Assembly: GCA_000697475.1 (NCBI GenBank)
Contig: JNEU01000987.1
Span: 62,001 to 126,000, forward strand
Reading direction: 5' to 3'
Origin: Lichtheimia corymbifera B2541
Taxonomy: Eukaryota; Mucoromycota; Mucoromycetes; Mucorales; Lichtheimiaceae
Length of the DNA stretch: 64,000 bases
A program made the position numbers and the translations under genes. Shown one piece after another: positions 1-11,501 of this stretch (positions within the stretch are counted from its first letter, which is position 1; every line of letters begins with the position of its first letter). The notes below the pieces were generated by a model. That model saw only the letters and a list, made by a program, of their open reading frames with translations, ran no database searches and was not told where the DNA came from.

Positions 1-1832
1 CAGGGTAAGCAATGGATTGGGGAATGGAGTAAAAACTGTGAAAGTGCTGATACAGTAGTATGTTACTGTAGGCCTTTGGATTCATTCAAGAGCAGGTATG
101 TATCGTGTGACTTTGTCGTCTATGCTCATCCTCTTTAACAATGAGACATAGGCAAACAATGATATATCAGATCTTATCTCACCTCGATGAAAAACTCGAT
201 GAATCAAAAGAACAGGATGGCAGCCGATCCTTCCAGTTGCATTATGCGTGAGTGATTATATCTTTTGGTAATCGTCAATGTTTACCTGGACTCATTCAGC
301 TACTTGGGCCTTGACGAGAAGGATTACTACGATCTACGAGTGAACCGCAAGTTGAAGAGTAAGTACATTCTTTGTTCCCTCATTTTCTTTGTGCTTATAT
401 GGATGGTGATAAAGAACAAGAAATCGACAAGAATGGTTGGGAGGCAATAATGGAACCGGCCGACAATGCTAATGACATGTGGAAAATTCCCAAGTACGGA
501 GCACGGGTACCCTTTGTATTGAAGATTCGGCTATCAGGCGATCAACATTTCCTTGGAACGATTACCATTATCGATTTGTTATTCCCTTTCTGCCCACCAT
601 CAGCCATCGACGATCAGGATCATGCATTCCCAGAACTTGGTAACAGCGATCTACCCTACTACTATATATCGCTGCTGTTGTTATTGATTCGCCCTATTTG
701 TTATGATAGTGCAATTTCTCAACAACTATGCAAACGTGAACTATGAAGGCAGCATCATCAACGATACGAATCACTTGCTTACCAAGATCACAGCCGAATG
801 CTTTTATGGATCATGTAAAACGGTCGTCTTTGCTTATATTAATGTGAGTGCCGAGAATATGATCCATCACCTCAAGCTGACATTGTGAATCTAGGAATAT
901 CCGGACGACATATTGAGAGATACTATTGACACCTTGGAGCTTATGCAGACAGTGAGAGAAATACGGACCGTTGCTATTCGCAATGCGATGGAGAATCGAA
1001 AAGCCGACATGTATGAACAGCAAGTGAATATCTTACAGCGTCAATACGAGTCAGAGCATGTAAGTATCACTTGGGGAGGGGGAAGGACCACTACAGTTAC
1101 AAGCCGGATTGATTTCCTTTCAAAAGAATGTAGCAAGCAACCTTGTTCAGCAACTTAACGTTAAGGATATGGATATTCATCGACTCGAAGCTGAAAAGGC
1201 ATGTGTACAGCGTGGATTGGAAGAACGGTCGGAAAAGGTAAGATATGATGAGGGAGGAAGGTTTCTAACATCAAGCTGACTCTTATGGGTTTGTGGTCAT
1301 ATATGTAGATGGAATGTTCACTGGAATTACAAAAGCTGAAAGCTGCTTATGATGACTCAAAACGTACCACCGAGACTGCGTTTCTGCAAAAGAGGATCCA
1401 TCAATTCGCATCCAGCCTGAGTAAGTTACATACAAGAAAAATCAGGCGGATTGTCGTTTAACTGATGTTCATGCTCAGCCCATGCGAAGGATATCATCAA
1501 GAAGTACCAAGACGATCTACAGGATATAAAGAGAGAACAGCTTCCGGTTAATCTTGAAGAGGGTAAGAAGATTCAAAGCATCAAGGTGAGCAAACGGATG
1601 ATGGTGATGAGATAGCGAAAAGTCTGATACTAGTGTATACAGGATGAAAAAGCAGCAGATGATGCATGGAACGAACATCAAGCTCAAGTTTTTGAATCGC
1701 TAATTGTGAGTAAACTTGGAGCGAAAGAGGTACTGAACATGTTAACATTAACTCTGATATGTATAGGGCCAATTTGATCAAATGCAGAATGAGCTAGGTG
1801 ATATAAAAACCATTGTATTTGAGAAATCATAA
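1..1832 (+). CDS. Coiled-coil protein of unknown function, 3' part of a many-exon gene (5' end outside window)
   Basis: Spliced reading: <1..4, 72..95, 152..247, 300..358, 415..639, 710..843, 895..1059, 1127..1237, 1309..1420, 1479..1585, 1643..1705, 1767..1832. All junctions use GT-AG and every phase closes, giving about 387 visible residues ending at TAA 1830. The N-terminal visible part is a mixed region containing YLGLDEKDYYDLRV and YGARVPFVLKIRLSG. From about 895 on, the protein is charged and heptad-like (for example LEAEKACVQRGLEERSEK and LQKLKAAYDDSKRT), which predicts a long coiled coil. No catalytic motif is recognised. The window opens right at an exon end (cagg/gtaagc). Its 5' half is related to the decayed modules at about 24.6, 31.8, 39.0 and 46.3 kb, so this may be the intact source gene. 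Function unknown; the splice model is strong, and the coiled coil is an inference from residue pattern. Confidence 0.72.
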
Positions 1833-1917
1833 ATATATAATAAAGGGACGTGTTTTGTACATATATAATTTAAGAATTCAAGACGACTGATCTCTAACAC
1901 AAAGTCTTATAACAACG

Positions 1918-2099
1918 AGCTGAATGGTGTAGTCAACAGCATAAGAAACTGATCCAAATTGGGGTGATTCATTGTCTGCGCCTGAAATGATGGCATTTGT
2001 GATAGTCGCACAAGCCGTTGATCCGGGCTGACGATCCAGCCATGTACAGCAGTGCCCATAAGCTTGGGTCAAATCAGTGTCCTTTGTCTTTTGCCAACC
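1918..2099 (+). promoter_or_regulatory. Upstream block of gene A, with degenerate TATA
   Basis: This region aligns by eye with the upstream blocks of genes C, D, F, H and I: the GATTCATTGTC stretch, then (G/A)TAGTCGCACAAGCCGTTG at 2003-2020, then the leader before the ATG at 2100. At exactly -57, where the relatives have TATATAAC, gene A has TGTACAGC (2043-2050), so its TATA box appears mutated. Function of the block is inferred from conservation only. Confidence 0.5.
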
Positions 2100-4239
2100 A
2101 TGGTCAACGTGTGGAACGATGTCACCGAGCAACCGCTCCTTGTCATCAAGTCAGGCACATGCGCCGATGTCGTCGCAGATTCGACACACCGTATTCAACA
2201 ATGCATACAAGACCAACTCACTCACCTTGACAACCGTGCAAGAGCCTTGGCAAGCAGTGGAAACTTTGAAGCAGCTTTGGTAGATGTTGCTAGGATACGA
2301 CAACTGGGTCCTTTTACGGCAGTGGGCTATTTGTGTGCTGGTCACGTGTATTCACTTCAAGGACGACAAAAAGCAGCGATCGATATCTATGAACAAGGAC
2401 TGGATGCTGTTCCATTATTGGATCCCTCTTATCAACAACTTGTCGAAGCACGATCAATGGCTCAAGAGCGAGATAGCACAAGAATCGATTTCATCAAGGA
2501 ATTCCCTATCGACATCATTGCGAATATTGCACCATGGATCTTATCTCAGGGAGAGATGAAGCCACGTGAAATTCAAGAATATCTTAACGTGTCACGTGTA
2601 TGGCGAGAAAAGCTTTTATTCAGCGTTCGAGATTTGCATGTGGAAAGCACGGCCAATGACGACCTTGGCAGCGATGATGATTTGCTTGAGCATCTTGCAC
2701 CGCGCTGTACTGCTCTTACGCTCCAAAATCATGCAATCGAGTTCCCTCGTCTCATGTTAAAAGCACCGTTTCCCTCGTTACAGACATTAATCGCAAAAGG
2801 GTAAGTCTGTCACTCACATTGCAACCCTACCCAAAAATCAGCCCATTCATTGGCGTTTTTGTTTATTATACAGTCCAACGAGGGGCGATGATGAGACTGT
2901 CGGACGAACCATTGATGCACTTGCAAATCTGGGGTCTACTTTGACACACTTGGAGGTCCAATCCTTCGCATACGGTGGATGCCTCGGTCAGATTCTCAGC
3001 AGCTGCCCGAACCTAGCACATTTAAATATGAGAAGTGTGGACATAAGAATGGATTCCGCACCTGAATGCCATACCAATCTCAAAACGCTGCTCTTTTCGC
3101 ATTTCGATTACGAATTGGATATCCATGAAATTACCAAGCGATTACCTGGATTGCATGTGTTTGCAGCAGATCCTTTTTACCACTTCAAAGACGTGAAGCT
3201 CCTCCAAGACAATTGCCCAAATCTCAAAGTCATTGGATGCAACGACTATGATGGTCCCTATATCTATATACCTACTACTACCACTAGCAGCCATGATGGC
3301 GATGATAATGATGTCGGTGTGCATACCTTCTTCATTGACCACGATGGTGCGAATGATTTCTTTGTGCATCTCGAAGACCTGATGGATTTCATGAGACGCA
3401 ACAGCCGCACCTTACAACATGTCTACTTTTACATTCCACTGCCTAGTGGCCGCTTGGGAGGTGACGACAACGACGACGATGCCTATGACACCACTGTCCT
3501 CGACCATGCAATTCAGGCTACGGGTGTTCCTCTTTTCACCAAAATGACAACCTACACGCAATATGTAATCGAACCCAGGGATATACTCATGGCAAGATGG
3601 GTTGCACGAGAATCGCCCCATCTAACAAAAATGGAGATCAGCATGTATGACGCTGGCGAGCTTGACACAAGTGCATTATTTGATGATCTGATTGGCCGTT
3701 GCGAGCTTGAGTCTATTATCCTTGAGGTGAATGGAAATCCTACCACCATGGATATGGGAGGCATTGAGCGATTTATTCGATACCATGGCACCTTTGATTC
3801 CCTGTTGCACACATTAATCCTCCCCAATCACATACGACTTTGCAAGGATGCATTGGAGGCACTGACAACATTGCCACGACTTGAGAATTTGAGTATCAGC
3901 TGGCCTTTGATGAAGGAGAACGAGGGGGATAATAATACCAAGAGTGGTGGTTCCCAGTTTATTGGCAAGTTGGATCGATTGCAGCGTTTACAATTATCGA
4001 GTGATGACTTTATTCCTGACGATGTCTTTGTACAACTATCCAAGCTAAACATCACATCACTTGAATTGTACATGCCTACGCTCTTCAAGTCCTCGAACTC
4101 AACGGCTTTATTGAGTCTGCTACAATGCCCAAATTTACAAGAGCTACATATCCGTCCTTTCTACCGCGGAAACGATCCACACATTGAAGGAATTAGAACC
4201 ATGTTAGCAAGCAAAATAGGAATAATAACAGGCATGTAA
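2100..4239 (+). CDS. Gene A: TPR-F-box-LRR protein (SCF adaptor family, type I)
   Basis: Two exons, 2100..2800 and 2874..4239, joined across a 73-nt GT-AG phase-2 intron; 688 residues. Exon 1 carries two TPR-like helical repeats (about residues 41-74 and 75-108, with LDNRARAL...GNFEAAL and GHVYSLQGRQKAAIDIYEQGL). An F-box-like segment follows at about 129-177 (DFIKEFPIDIIANIA...YLNVSRVWREKLL). Exon 2 is irregular leucine-rich repeats (LTHLEVQS, CPNLAHLNM, LPRLENLSI, CPNLQELHI). Family knowledge: the F-box binds Skp1 and the LRRs bind substrate in SCF ubiquitin ligases. The start is the ATG conserved in all paralogs; the open frame extends upstream to 2052 without a better ATG. It stands alone, 17.7 kb from the other nine members, and its TATA position is degenerate. 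The exact substrate is unknown. Confidence 0.9.
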
Positions 4240-4980
4240 ACTTTGATTAATACAAGCGGTACATGTGTATATGAACTTTTAATGTGGGGATTGATGATGG
4301 GGTGGATGAGAAAAACATGGTGCCTGATGCATGACTAGCTTCGTTTGATTTCTGTCATTGTTTAAACTATTCATGATGGCCATTGTTTGGTGATCTTGTA
4401 TAGCTGTACAAAGCTCATCCAAAGTCCACATGCTTGGTTAGCCACACGTTCGCCGATCTACATGTCAACACTAAAAACACGATACATTGGTCATTGGTTA
4501 TAGCTCAATAGACACATAATACATGACATTTACCTTCAACAGCAGTTTTGACAGATCTGTAGCATATGCTTGTTGTAATACATTCAATAAAAGGATGCTT
4601 CGGAAGGGTGGACTAAAAGGCTGATGCTTGGGTACCTTGTAATAATACATTGGCTGTTGTTGGACCATCACTATCATGTAAAGTGTAAAATGACACACAC
4701 CCTCTTTTGCTATACGTGAGGATCATTCCTTTTATTTATGCATATGTGTACAATGATGATGATGGTGAATGGATGGTGTGTGGTGTGGGTGTGTGGGGGT
4801 AATCGGATGGCCTCAATGCAACAGCAGCGGGAGATTTAAAATTGGGACGGCAGCTCAACGTCTTGAGACAACGCTTCTGTCTTCTCTTTCACTGCTCTCC
4901 TTTTATACCTCCATTCACGACATCCCGATCAATGTAAGGTATTATAAAAGAGTGCTCTTTTTGATTGTGAGGTATTAATG
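4240..4980. other. Intergenic region, no gene seen
   Basis: Downstream of gene A. Short ORFs on both strands lack family resemblance, splice support or coherent composition. A G/T-rich low-complexity stretch lies at about 4756-4805. Nothing else can be supported. Confidence 0.5.
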
Positions 4981-6230
4981 TAGTTCTGAACAGGCGTACT
5001 CAAGTGTGTACAAGTGCTGAGGAATGAGCGTGGTTGCCATGGCGATATGGTTGCTGCCTCTTGTTCGTTGCTATTCCCGCTCTATGCTTGGTGTCAACAG
5101 GTACATTCAAAGCACAATGCTGCAGACGAAGTGGTTCCATTGACATGTTAGCTTGTATACAGGGCTTCAAGACGTTGGCTCCTTTGGCGTTTGTTTCAGC
5201 TCAACTACGCTACACCATGGCTTTCGATTTCCAATAGCCAGCAACAAAGGGCCTTTGTGTATATGGAAAAGGCAAGTGCAATGGGACAAACAATCAAAAT
5301 GGTGTTTATTGTATATGTGTGCTAATAATAATGAATTGAATAGGTTTTTGGTCAGGCAGTACAACTGGGGCATCATCATCTCTTTGGGTTCGACTCCAGC
5401 CTGTATCAAGTGGCTCTGCACTAGCCAGTTTGCTGAAAAGGCTTCTTGGAACGCGTCCAGGGCTCTAAAGGCCTGTGTTGAGTTGGATGCGTCAATGTCG
5501 ATGGGTTTCTGGAAGAGCATGGTCACCGTATTGAAGTAGGTAAAAGGGGATTTGCAATAGACGTAAATGTGTTGACATCAGTGCAGACCAACACGCTCTT
5601 CTCGTGATAGGCTTGTTCTTTCCCTTTGAGGATTTCTTTTCATGAGGTAGCAAATGATTGGAAGGATTGGGAATGATTCTTTCATTGGAGAGCATGACAT
5701 GAGAACAACTATGAGCCTGTGCCATGGATCGAGCTGGCGTTGCGTGATTTGTGCAGTGCTTTCTCAAAGACAAGGGATCGCCCGACCTCGCTCGTATGGT
5801 GGTGGTTTGGTTTATGAATGCATTCCGATTTGCTTTCTTCCATGGAGAGGACTGCCTAACGGTAAAACCAAAATGTCACCACCCCCTGGTATCAGATTGT
5901 CTAACTCGTCTGCTTTTTTATTTGCAGAGACGACGATTACAATGTTTTTATGACGTTCACAGCAATGCCGATAATGACGATGATTACAACAACACGATGA
6001 CGATGATGACTACAATAATACCGATGATTACAACAATCACGCTCACAGCTAAGAGGAAACCTGCAGGATCCCATTCTTTTCTACTTGCGTCTCTTGAATA
6101 TTTGTTGCGATGACGACTTTTTCAGTACGACTACGAGGAGGATGACGACTATGTAGGAGCGCGACCACAAACATGGTTACGACTACGAATATGATAACGA
6201 CTACGAACGATGATGAATGAGGAAAGTGAG
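4981..6230 (+). pseudogene. Possible decayed multi-exon coding region, unrecognised
   Basis: Plus-strand segments look protein-like but change frame. Examples are FVYMEK ending at about 5270, VFGQAVQLGHHHLFGFDSSLYQVAL (about 5344-5424, written here in pieces: VFGQAVQLGHHHLFG then FDSSLYQVAL), and DLARMVVVWFMNAFRFAFF at about 5780-5835. Splice-like borders exist (gaattgaatag/g at about 5344, tttatttgcag/a at about 5927), but no continuous frame joins the pieces and stops interrupt each one. Downstream (5960-6050 and 6125-6230) is Asp/Tyr-coding GAT/GAC/TAC low-complexity sequence. A 119-residue minus-strand ORF over 5167-5526 is also coherent-looking, so the strand is not certain. No family is recognised. 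Treat as a remnant or an unresolved gene. Confidence 0.25.
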
Positions 6231-6920
6231 GATGGTGGCAAAGTAGGTAGCTATAGCTAGATTGAGGAAATAAAGGATTGTTTATTACCGCACTTGGACT
6301 TTGCTAGCTTGTTCCCTTGTTGCATGCTTGTGGATTACATGGTAATATCGCTCAGATCGAGTAATAAAGGTGGATGGGTTCTTCCGTTACAGATCTTGTA
6401 TAACGAGTATATACCCTTTTCTGATACAAAGAAGTGTGGGTTGACCTTGAGAGGAAATGTAATCCTCCATTGAGTTTCAAAATGAGTGACAATCAATATA
6501 CCTTATTATGCAGTCATCAGGGATGTCCGTGCGCATAATTAATTGGGTTTATGCAACTCAGAACCTCCTACGTCTAAATGGAATGTGGATCCATTATTAT
6601 CAACACACTGTGTATGTACGTACCTTTCTACAGGCAATAATCACCCTCATCCATTTCTGCAGCACTGTGTCAAGGAGGTGTGTGTATAACCACCACATGC
6701 CATTTCAACCAGTTGTTTACCTTGCTTATAGTGCTCTCAACACTATCCATTAGGAAAAGCAGCTCCATCACCCTTGTAGCATACCAAATATACCTGTTTT
6801 TCAACGTTTTTATCATGAACTGTGCTGCCTCGGCATCCTTTGGACGGTGGGCCGCACAACCTACTTGCGTTCCCGACGGTTGACTGTCTCTCGATCATTT
6901 GGACTATTCCGCATTTAAAA
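6231..6920. other. No gene or clear repeat seen
   Basis: AT-rich intergenic sequence with only short, unsupported ORFs. Confidence 0.45.
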
Positions 6921-7745
6921 TTCTCATAATGAAGCATGCGGCTTTTAAATGAATGGAGCTGTTCGGCATGACTTAGCGGAGCTTGTTACCAAGTTTCATG
7001 TTCGAAATGGGGAATCCCAAGATTCTTTATTCTAACTGACATTTCATGAATTTGGCGGGATGCGGGATTTCCGTGGATCATAATAAATCACTCATTACGC
7101 GCTCCCATTCAAGATTTTTAAATGAAGCGTGATGTCTTTATGAGAACGAAATTGATCAGCATGTCTATGAGCATCTTGGGTGAAAGTTCAGGTTCGAAAT
7201 AGGCAATCTCAAGGTCATGGGCCGTCAACACTCCATATATACCTGTCCTTTCATCGTCGGGCGCCCCCATTTTATTTCTCACAATGAAGCGTATGGTTTT
7301 TAAATGAATGGAGTTGATCTACATGTTGACGCCCACGGCCCTCACCAAGTTTGACGATGGAGGTGGACAACGGCGGGAGTGTGCACTATGCACCCTACTT
7401 GCGTTTCATCCGTCCCTCGTCTCTCCTAAATTTGGACCGTCCGGATCATTGAAACATCATAATGAAGTATGCAGTTTTTAAATGAATGGAGTTGATCAGC
7501 ATGACTCAGACAACCTTCTGACCAAGTTTCAAGTTCAAAATGGGGAATCCCAAGATTATTCATACTAAATGGCTTTTCAATAAATCCGGCGCTTTCCAAA
7601 TTTCCGTCGGTTATAGTAAACCCCACATTGCACCCTCCCATTCAAAATTTTCAAATGAAGCATGAGTTCTTTATTAAGACAAAGTTGATCAGCATGACCT
7701 AGAGCATATTGTGTGATAGTTTGAGGTTCTAAACAGGAAATCCCA
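6921..7745. repeat. Degenerate tandem array, about 5 units of 160-196 bp
   Basis: The core AATGAAG(C/T)(A/G)TG starts at about 6925, 7121, 7285, 7460 and 7655. It is followed by TTTAAATGAATGGAG(C/T)TG or a CTTTAT...AAGTTGATCAGCATG variant, and then a shared TTCGAAATGGGGAATCCCAAGAT-like segment (about 7004 and 7537; a variant near 7193). The core resembles the AATGAAACGTGGGGTCTTTCAT segment inside the foldback elements at 9.54-12.5 kb, so this is probably an older, more eroded part of the same repeat family. Confidence 0.65.
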
Positions 7746-7749
7746 ATAT

Positions 7750-8245
7750 CATGCATTGATATCAGTGTATATGGGTATGTCTGACTGCCTGACAGATTTA
7801 ATTTCCACCTCTTCCACTCCCACTTTATTTCCTCTTCCTCCCATTCTCAACTGTTGCTCCATTCAAGTACAACCAATACCTACAAACGATTGCCCTGCTT
7901 CAACCCACCATGTCATTGCTGCAGTTGTCTTGATCCAAAAGGCTTCAACTGAATGGCACGTCCATGGCGTGTGCACACCACTACAACACCCGCGTTCCTC
8001 GACACTCCACGTTCTCTTGTACATTCCTCAACCACCATGAAACGTAACAGCATTCATTGCAGCAGTTGCCGTTAGCAAGGTCTCTACTCCATTGTCTCAG
8101 ACAGCGTTCACAGCCTTGTCACTCTACTACAACACACGCTGTTGCACACGCCTTTGCCACGGTCAAACGTAACGGCTGTTGCTATTAGTAAGGTCTTTAC
8201 TCCATTATCTCCAACAGCGTTATTCACTTGCAACAACCTTATGAT
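7750..8245. repeat. Degenerate direct repeat around AAACGTAACgGC...AAGGTCTCTACTCCATT
   Basis: The segment from about 8040 (AAACGTAACAGC, then GTTAGCAAGGTCTCTACTCC) is repeated about 124 bp later, from 8164 (AAACGTAACGGC, then ATTAGTAAGGTCTTTACTCC). Both copies are preceded by ACTACAACAC(A/C)CGC-like sequence. The flank at 7880-7950 (AAACGATTGCCCTGCTTCAACC, TTGATCCAAAAGG) resembles 21670-21745 and the loop of the foldback at about 11.7 kb, so this region also belongs to the local repeat family. Confidence 0.5.
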
Positions 8246-8329
8246 CGTTTTTGCGTGGACAGCAGATAGTCATTATATAGCAGGAGCTTATTTAAGTGTA
8301 GCAACTCGCTTCAATGTATATGGATCCCT

Positions 8330-8870
8330 GTAGATGATGGCACATCAATCAACGCCTACTAGGCAATACAAGCATTCGTCATTTTGTTGACCTGCAAAGG
8401 AAATGACCAAGTGATCGACCAACAGCCGAACGAATGGGAAAGGAAACACATCATCAGCAGAGACCACACGGCTTTTCAACCAACACACTGAATGGCTATG
8501 GTTCTGATGGATGGATGTATGCAATCAAGCGCAGTGATGAGTGATCCTGGAATGTGGTTTGGTTACTTGGCACATCGCTATCATGAAGGATGGATCATAC
8601 CACGTGGATACGGCTGAGGATGATGATGGATTGGATGACATTGTTGAGAAAGCCTACCTATCTTTCACGAAAGGGCGGTTTACAGCCACGGGGATCTTGG
8701 AGTATGAGTAAAATCACGCAGCAACTGATTCGGAATCCTGGATGAAGATGGCTATGACGGCAGCAACCAAGAATCAATGATACCGATGGACTCTATGTGC
8801 TTCACCCATACCTTATCCAATTTCCCCTTGTCATACTACTTTGTAAATACTTTTATGAAATGAACATTGG
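8330..8870 (+). repeat. Dispersed repeat copy P1 (partner of 13620-14050, inverted)
   Basis: By eye this region aligns with the reverse complement of 13620-14050. Shared landmarks in the same order are GACCAAG...ATCGACCAACAGC, CTTTTCAACCAACA, GGATG(T)ATGCAATCAAG, GATGAGTGATCCTGGAATGT and GGA(C/T)TGGATGACATTG. In one frame both copies encode a (D/E)(D/N)(D/E)GLDDI motif, but stops and frame changes break the reading here. It is probably a decayed gene or transposon fragment present twice in opposite orientation. Confidence 0.5.
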
Positions 8871-9535
8871 ATCCAGTATCATTAGTGTATGATAGTAGCA
8901 GCTAATATGTGCAAAATGTGGATCACTGGGTTGGTTTTGGATCGAAAGGAGGAATAGGAATGTGAAGGTTGGAAAGCGATGGTGGATCATTTACTCATCG
9001 TACCAAGATGCTTCATTCTTTTGTCACATTACACGTTACATTAAACTCCCTAAAGCTGATATGTAGGCACAATGTCTCGAATGCTTGTGTACAAAGATAA
9101 TAAACTCAAAGGAACGATGCTCACCAATACTATTTGCTACATCTGCTTACAATTGTAAGCTTGATCCATTATTCGCAAGAAAGGTGACTCTGATGCAGTG
9201 TGATACAAGTACATATCATGCCGTGATGTTATGCCAGATACACAACGTTAATGAGGACAAATATTGTCATTGCTATACCCATCCTTCCACACAAGACACT
9301 TTTGGATGCCGTGATCACTGTTGGCTTATTAACCATACCATGGTCGGCTTGGAAAAAATCCATCCGGGCTACCATAAGAAGATGTTACTATAGGGGTAGT
9401 GGAGAGAACATCCATAATGCACTCTTATCCAATAGGATCGACCCTTCGTTACACAAACACATCTTTCTGCATCTTTAACCTCAATATGAGTGGGGCGATC
9501 GACAATGAACACAACCTTGTTTCATTTAGCATTAC
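8871..9535. other. No gene seen
   Basis: Between repeat copy P1 and the foldback array. A 102-codon plus-strand ORF at 9085-9393 has no recognisable family, conserved splice context or start context, so it is not called. Confidence 0.4.
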
Positions 9536-10040
9536 AATTACAGAGAGCATATGTAAGACATAAAGATGTCTGTATCTCTAAACTTTACAATGAAACGTGG
9601 GGTCTTTCATAGAACAAAGTTGCTCGTCGCGGTCGAAAGCGTATACTGTCCAAGTTTCACGATTGAGGTGGGCACCCCCAGATTTCGCAATGTCGTTATA
9701 TGGAGGCTTGCTTTGCCTCGGTTTTTATTTGGGAGTATGTCCAAGAGTGATACCCCAAGGAAGAAACAAAAAGGAACAGACAGATTTCGCAATGTCACCA
9801 CCAGCCAAAATATTTTTGGTCGACCCACGATCTACTTTGGCTGGTGGTGACATTGCGAAAATCTAGGATCGGCGACGTTGATCGTGAAACTTGCACCCAA
9901 GGTGCGCTCCACCCCGACGAGCAATATTGTTCGATTGAAGACCCCACGTTTCATTGTAGAATTTTTAGTTATGGGCATCTTTGTGTTTTACATATGCCGT
10001 GAGCATGATGCTATATGAAGGGTGGTCTTTGTTCAATGTC
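9536..10040. mobile_element. Foldback/MITE-like element F1
   Basis: The outer left end is CATATGTAAGACATAAAGATG at about 9548 and the outer right end is TTTGTGTTTTACATATGCC at about 9998. Inside, the left CTTTACAATGAAACGTGGGGTCTT pairs with the right GAAGACCCCACGTTTCATTGTAG. The centre is a hairpin: 9782-9809 pairs with 9836-9864, built around CAATGTCACCACCAGCC and its complement. About 80 bp of extra left-arm sequence (around 9700-9780) makes it asymmetric. No transposase is encoded, so any mobility would be non-autonomous. Confidence 0.7.
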
Positions 10041-10129
10041 AAGTAGGTAGACCCTGATAGAGCTGAAGATGCAGAAGGGCATGCATGTGTAACACAGCTC
10101 ATTTGCATGATAGCTCACAATGAAGGAAC

Positions 10130-11130
10130 ACCGCTTATCATAAGCATCACGCTTTCAGCATACGTAAAAACGTAAAAGTGCCTGCACGTAGGTTTGGCAA
10201 GCTTGATTGTGAAACTTGATTGACAAGGTGCGCTTAACTACGACGAGCAACATTGTTCTATGAAAGAGCCCATGTTTCATTGTGAAGTTTAGAGGTAAAT
10301 GCACTTTCTCGTTTTTACATATGCTGAAAAGCATGATGCTATATGACAAGTGGCCTTTGTTCATTGTGAAGTAGCTTGACCCTGATAGAGCGGAAGATGC
10401 GCAGGGGCGTGCTTGTGCAATACAGCTCATTTGCATGATACTTCACAATGAACAAACATCACTTATCATAATCATCACGCTTTCAGCATATGTAAAAACG
10501 TAAAAGCACATGTATCGAGGATTGGCAAGAGTGATCGTGAAACTTGATTGACAAGGTGCGCTTCACCCCGACGAGCAATATTGCTCTATAATTGAACCCA
10601 TGTTTCATTGTAAAGTTTAGATATAAATGCACTTTTACGTTTTTACATATACTGAAAGCGTGATGATTATGATAAGTGATGTTTGTTCATTGTGAAGTAT
10701 CATGCAATGAGCTGTGTTGCACAAGCATGCCCCTGCGCATCTTCCGCTCTATTAGTGTCAAGCTACTTCACAATGAACAAACAGCACTTGTCATATAGCA
10801 TCATGCTTTCAGTATATGTAAAAACGTATATGTGCATTTATCTCTAAACTTCTCAATGAAATGTGGGCTCTTTTATAGAACAATATTGCTCAGCTGGGTG
10901 GAGCGCACCTTGTCAATCAGGTTTCACGATCAAGCTTCCCAACCCGACGTACAGGCACTTTTACGTTTTTACATATGCTGAAAGCATGACGCTATATGAC
11001 AAGTGGTGGTTGGTCATTGTGAGGTATCATGCAAATGAGCGGTACTACACAAACACGACCCTGTGAATCTTCCGCTCTATTAGTGTCAAGCTACTTGACA
11101 ATCAACAAAGATCATTATCCATATAGCGTC
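10130..11130. repeat. Three tandem foldback units (F2-F4) with shared terminal motif
   Basis: Units of about 330-350 bp start near 10149, 10479 and 10800. Each begins CTTTCAG(C/T)ATA(T/C)GTAAAAACGTA and ends in its complement, (T)ACGTTTTTACATAT(G/A)CTGAAAGC. They are joined by segments containing CACAATGAACAAA and TTCATTGTGAAGTA. Internal arms (CTTGATTGACAAGGTGCGCTT, GAGCAA(T/C)ATTG) are related to those of F1 and F5. No coding capacity. Confidence 0.7.
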
Positions 11131-11137
11131 ACACTTA

Positions 11138-11501
11138 CAGCATATGTAAAACATAAAGATGCCCATAACTAAAAATTCTACAATGAAACGTGGGGTCTTC
11201 AATCGAACAATATTGCTCGTCGGGGTGAAGCGCACCTTGGGTGCAAGTTTCACGAACGTCGTGGCCATTCTCAGATTCACTCAATGTCACCACCAGCCTC
11301 AGTCGAAAAAAAAGACTTCATGAAGTTTTTTTTTCGACTTGGCTGGTGGTGACATTGAGTGAATCTGAGAATGGCCACGACGTTCGTGAAACTTGCACCC
11401 AAGGTGCGCTTCACCCCGACGAGCAATATTGTTCGATTGAAGACCCCACGTTTCATTGTAGAATTTTTAGTTATGGGCATCTTTATGTTTTACATATGCT
11501 G
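11138..11501. repeat. Foldback element F5 with a perfect 161-bp inverted repeat
   Basis: 11138-11298 is the exact reverse complement of 11341-11501, checked base by base by eye. The 42-bp middle is itself nearly self-complementary (GTCGAAAAAAAAGACTTC / GAAGTTTTTTTTTCGAC), so the whole 364-bp unit can form an almost loopless hairpin. The core again contains CAATGTCACCACCAGCC. No open frame is plausible as a gene. Perfect arms imply a recent origin or homogenisation, in contrast to the diverged neighbouring units. Confidence 0.9.

Noticed and set aside
5167..5526. 119-codon minus-strand ORF with a coherent-looking N-terminus
   Set aside because: It opens in a coherent helical segment, but it crosses a stretch that on the plus strand has splice-like borders. 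No partner exons or family could be found, so it is recorded only as an uncertainty on strand.
9085..9478. 102- and 75-codon plus-strand ORFs
   Set aside because: They overlap in different frames, with no known motif and no splice or promoter support.
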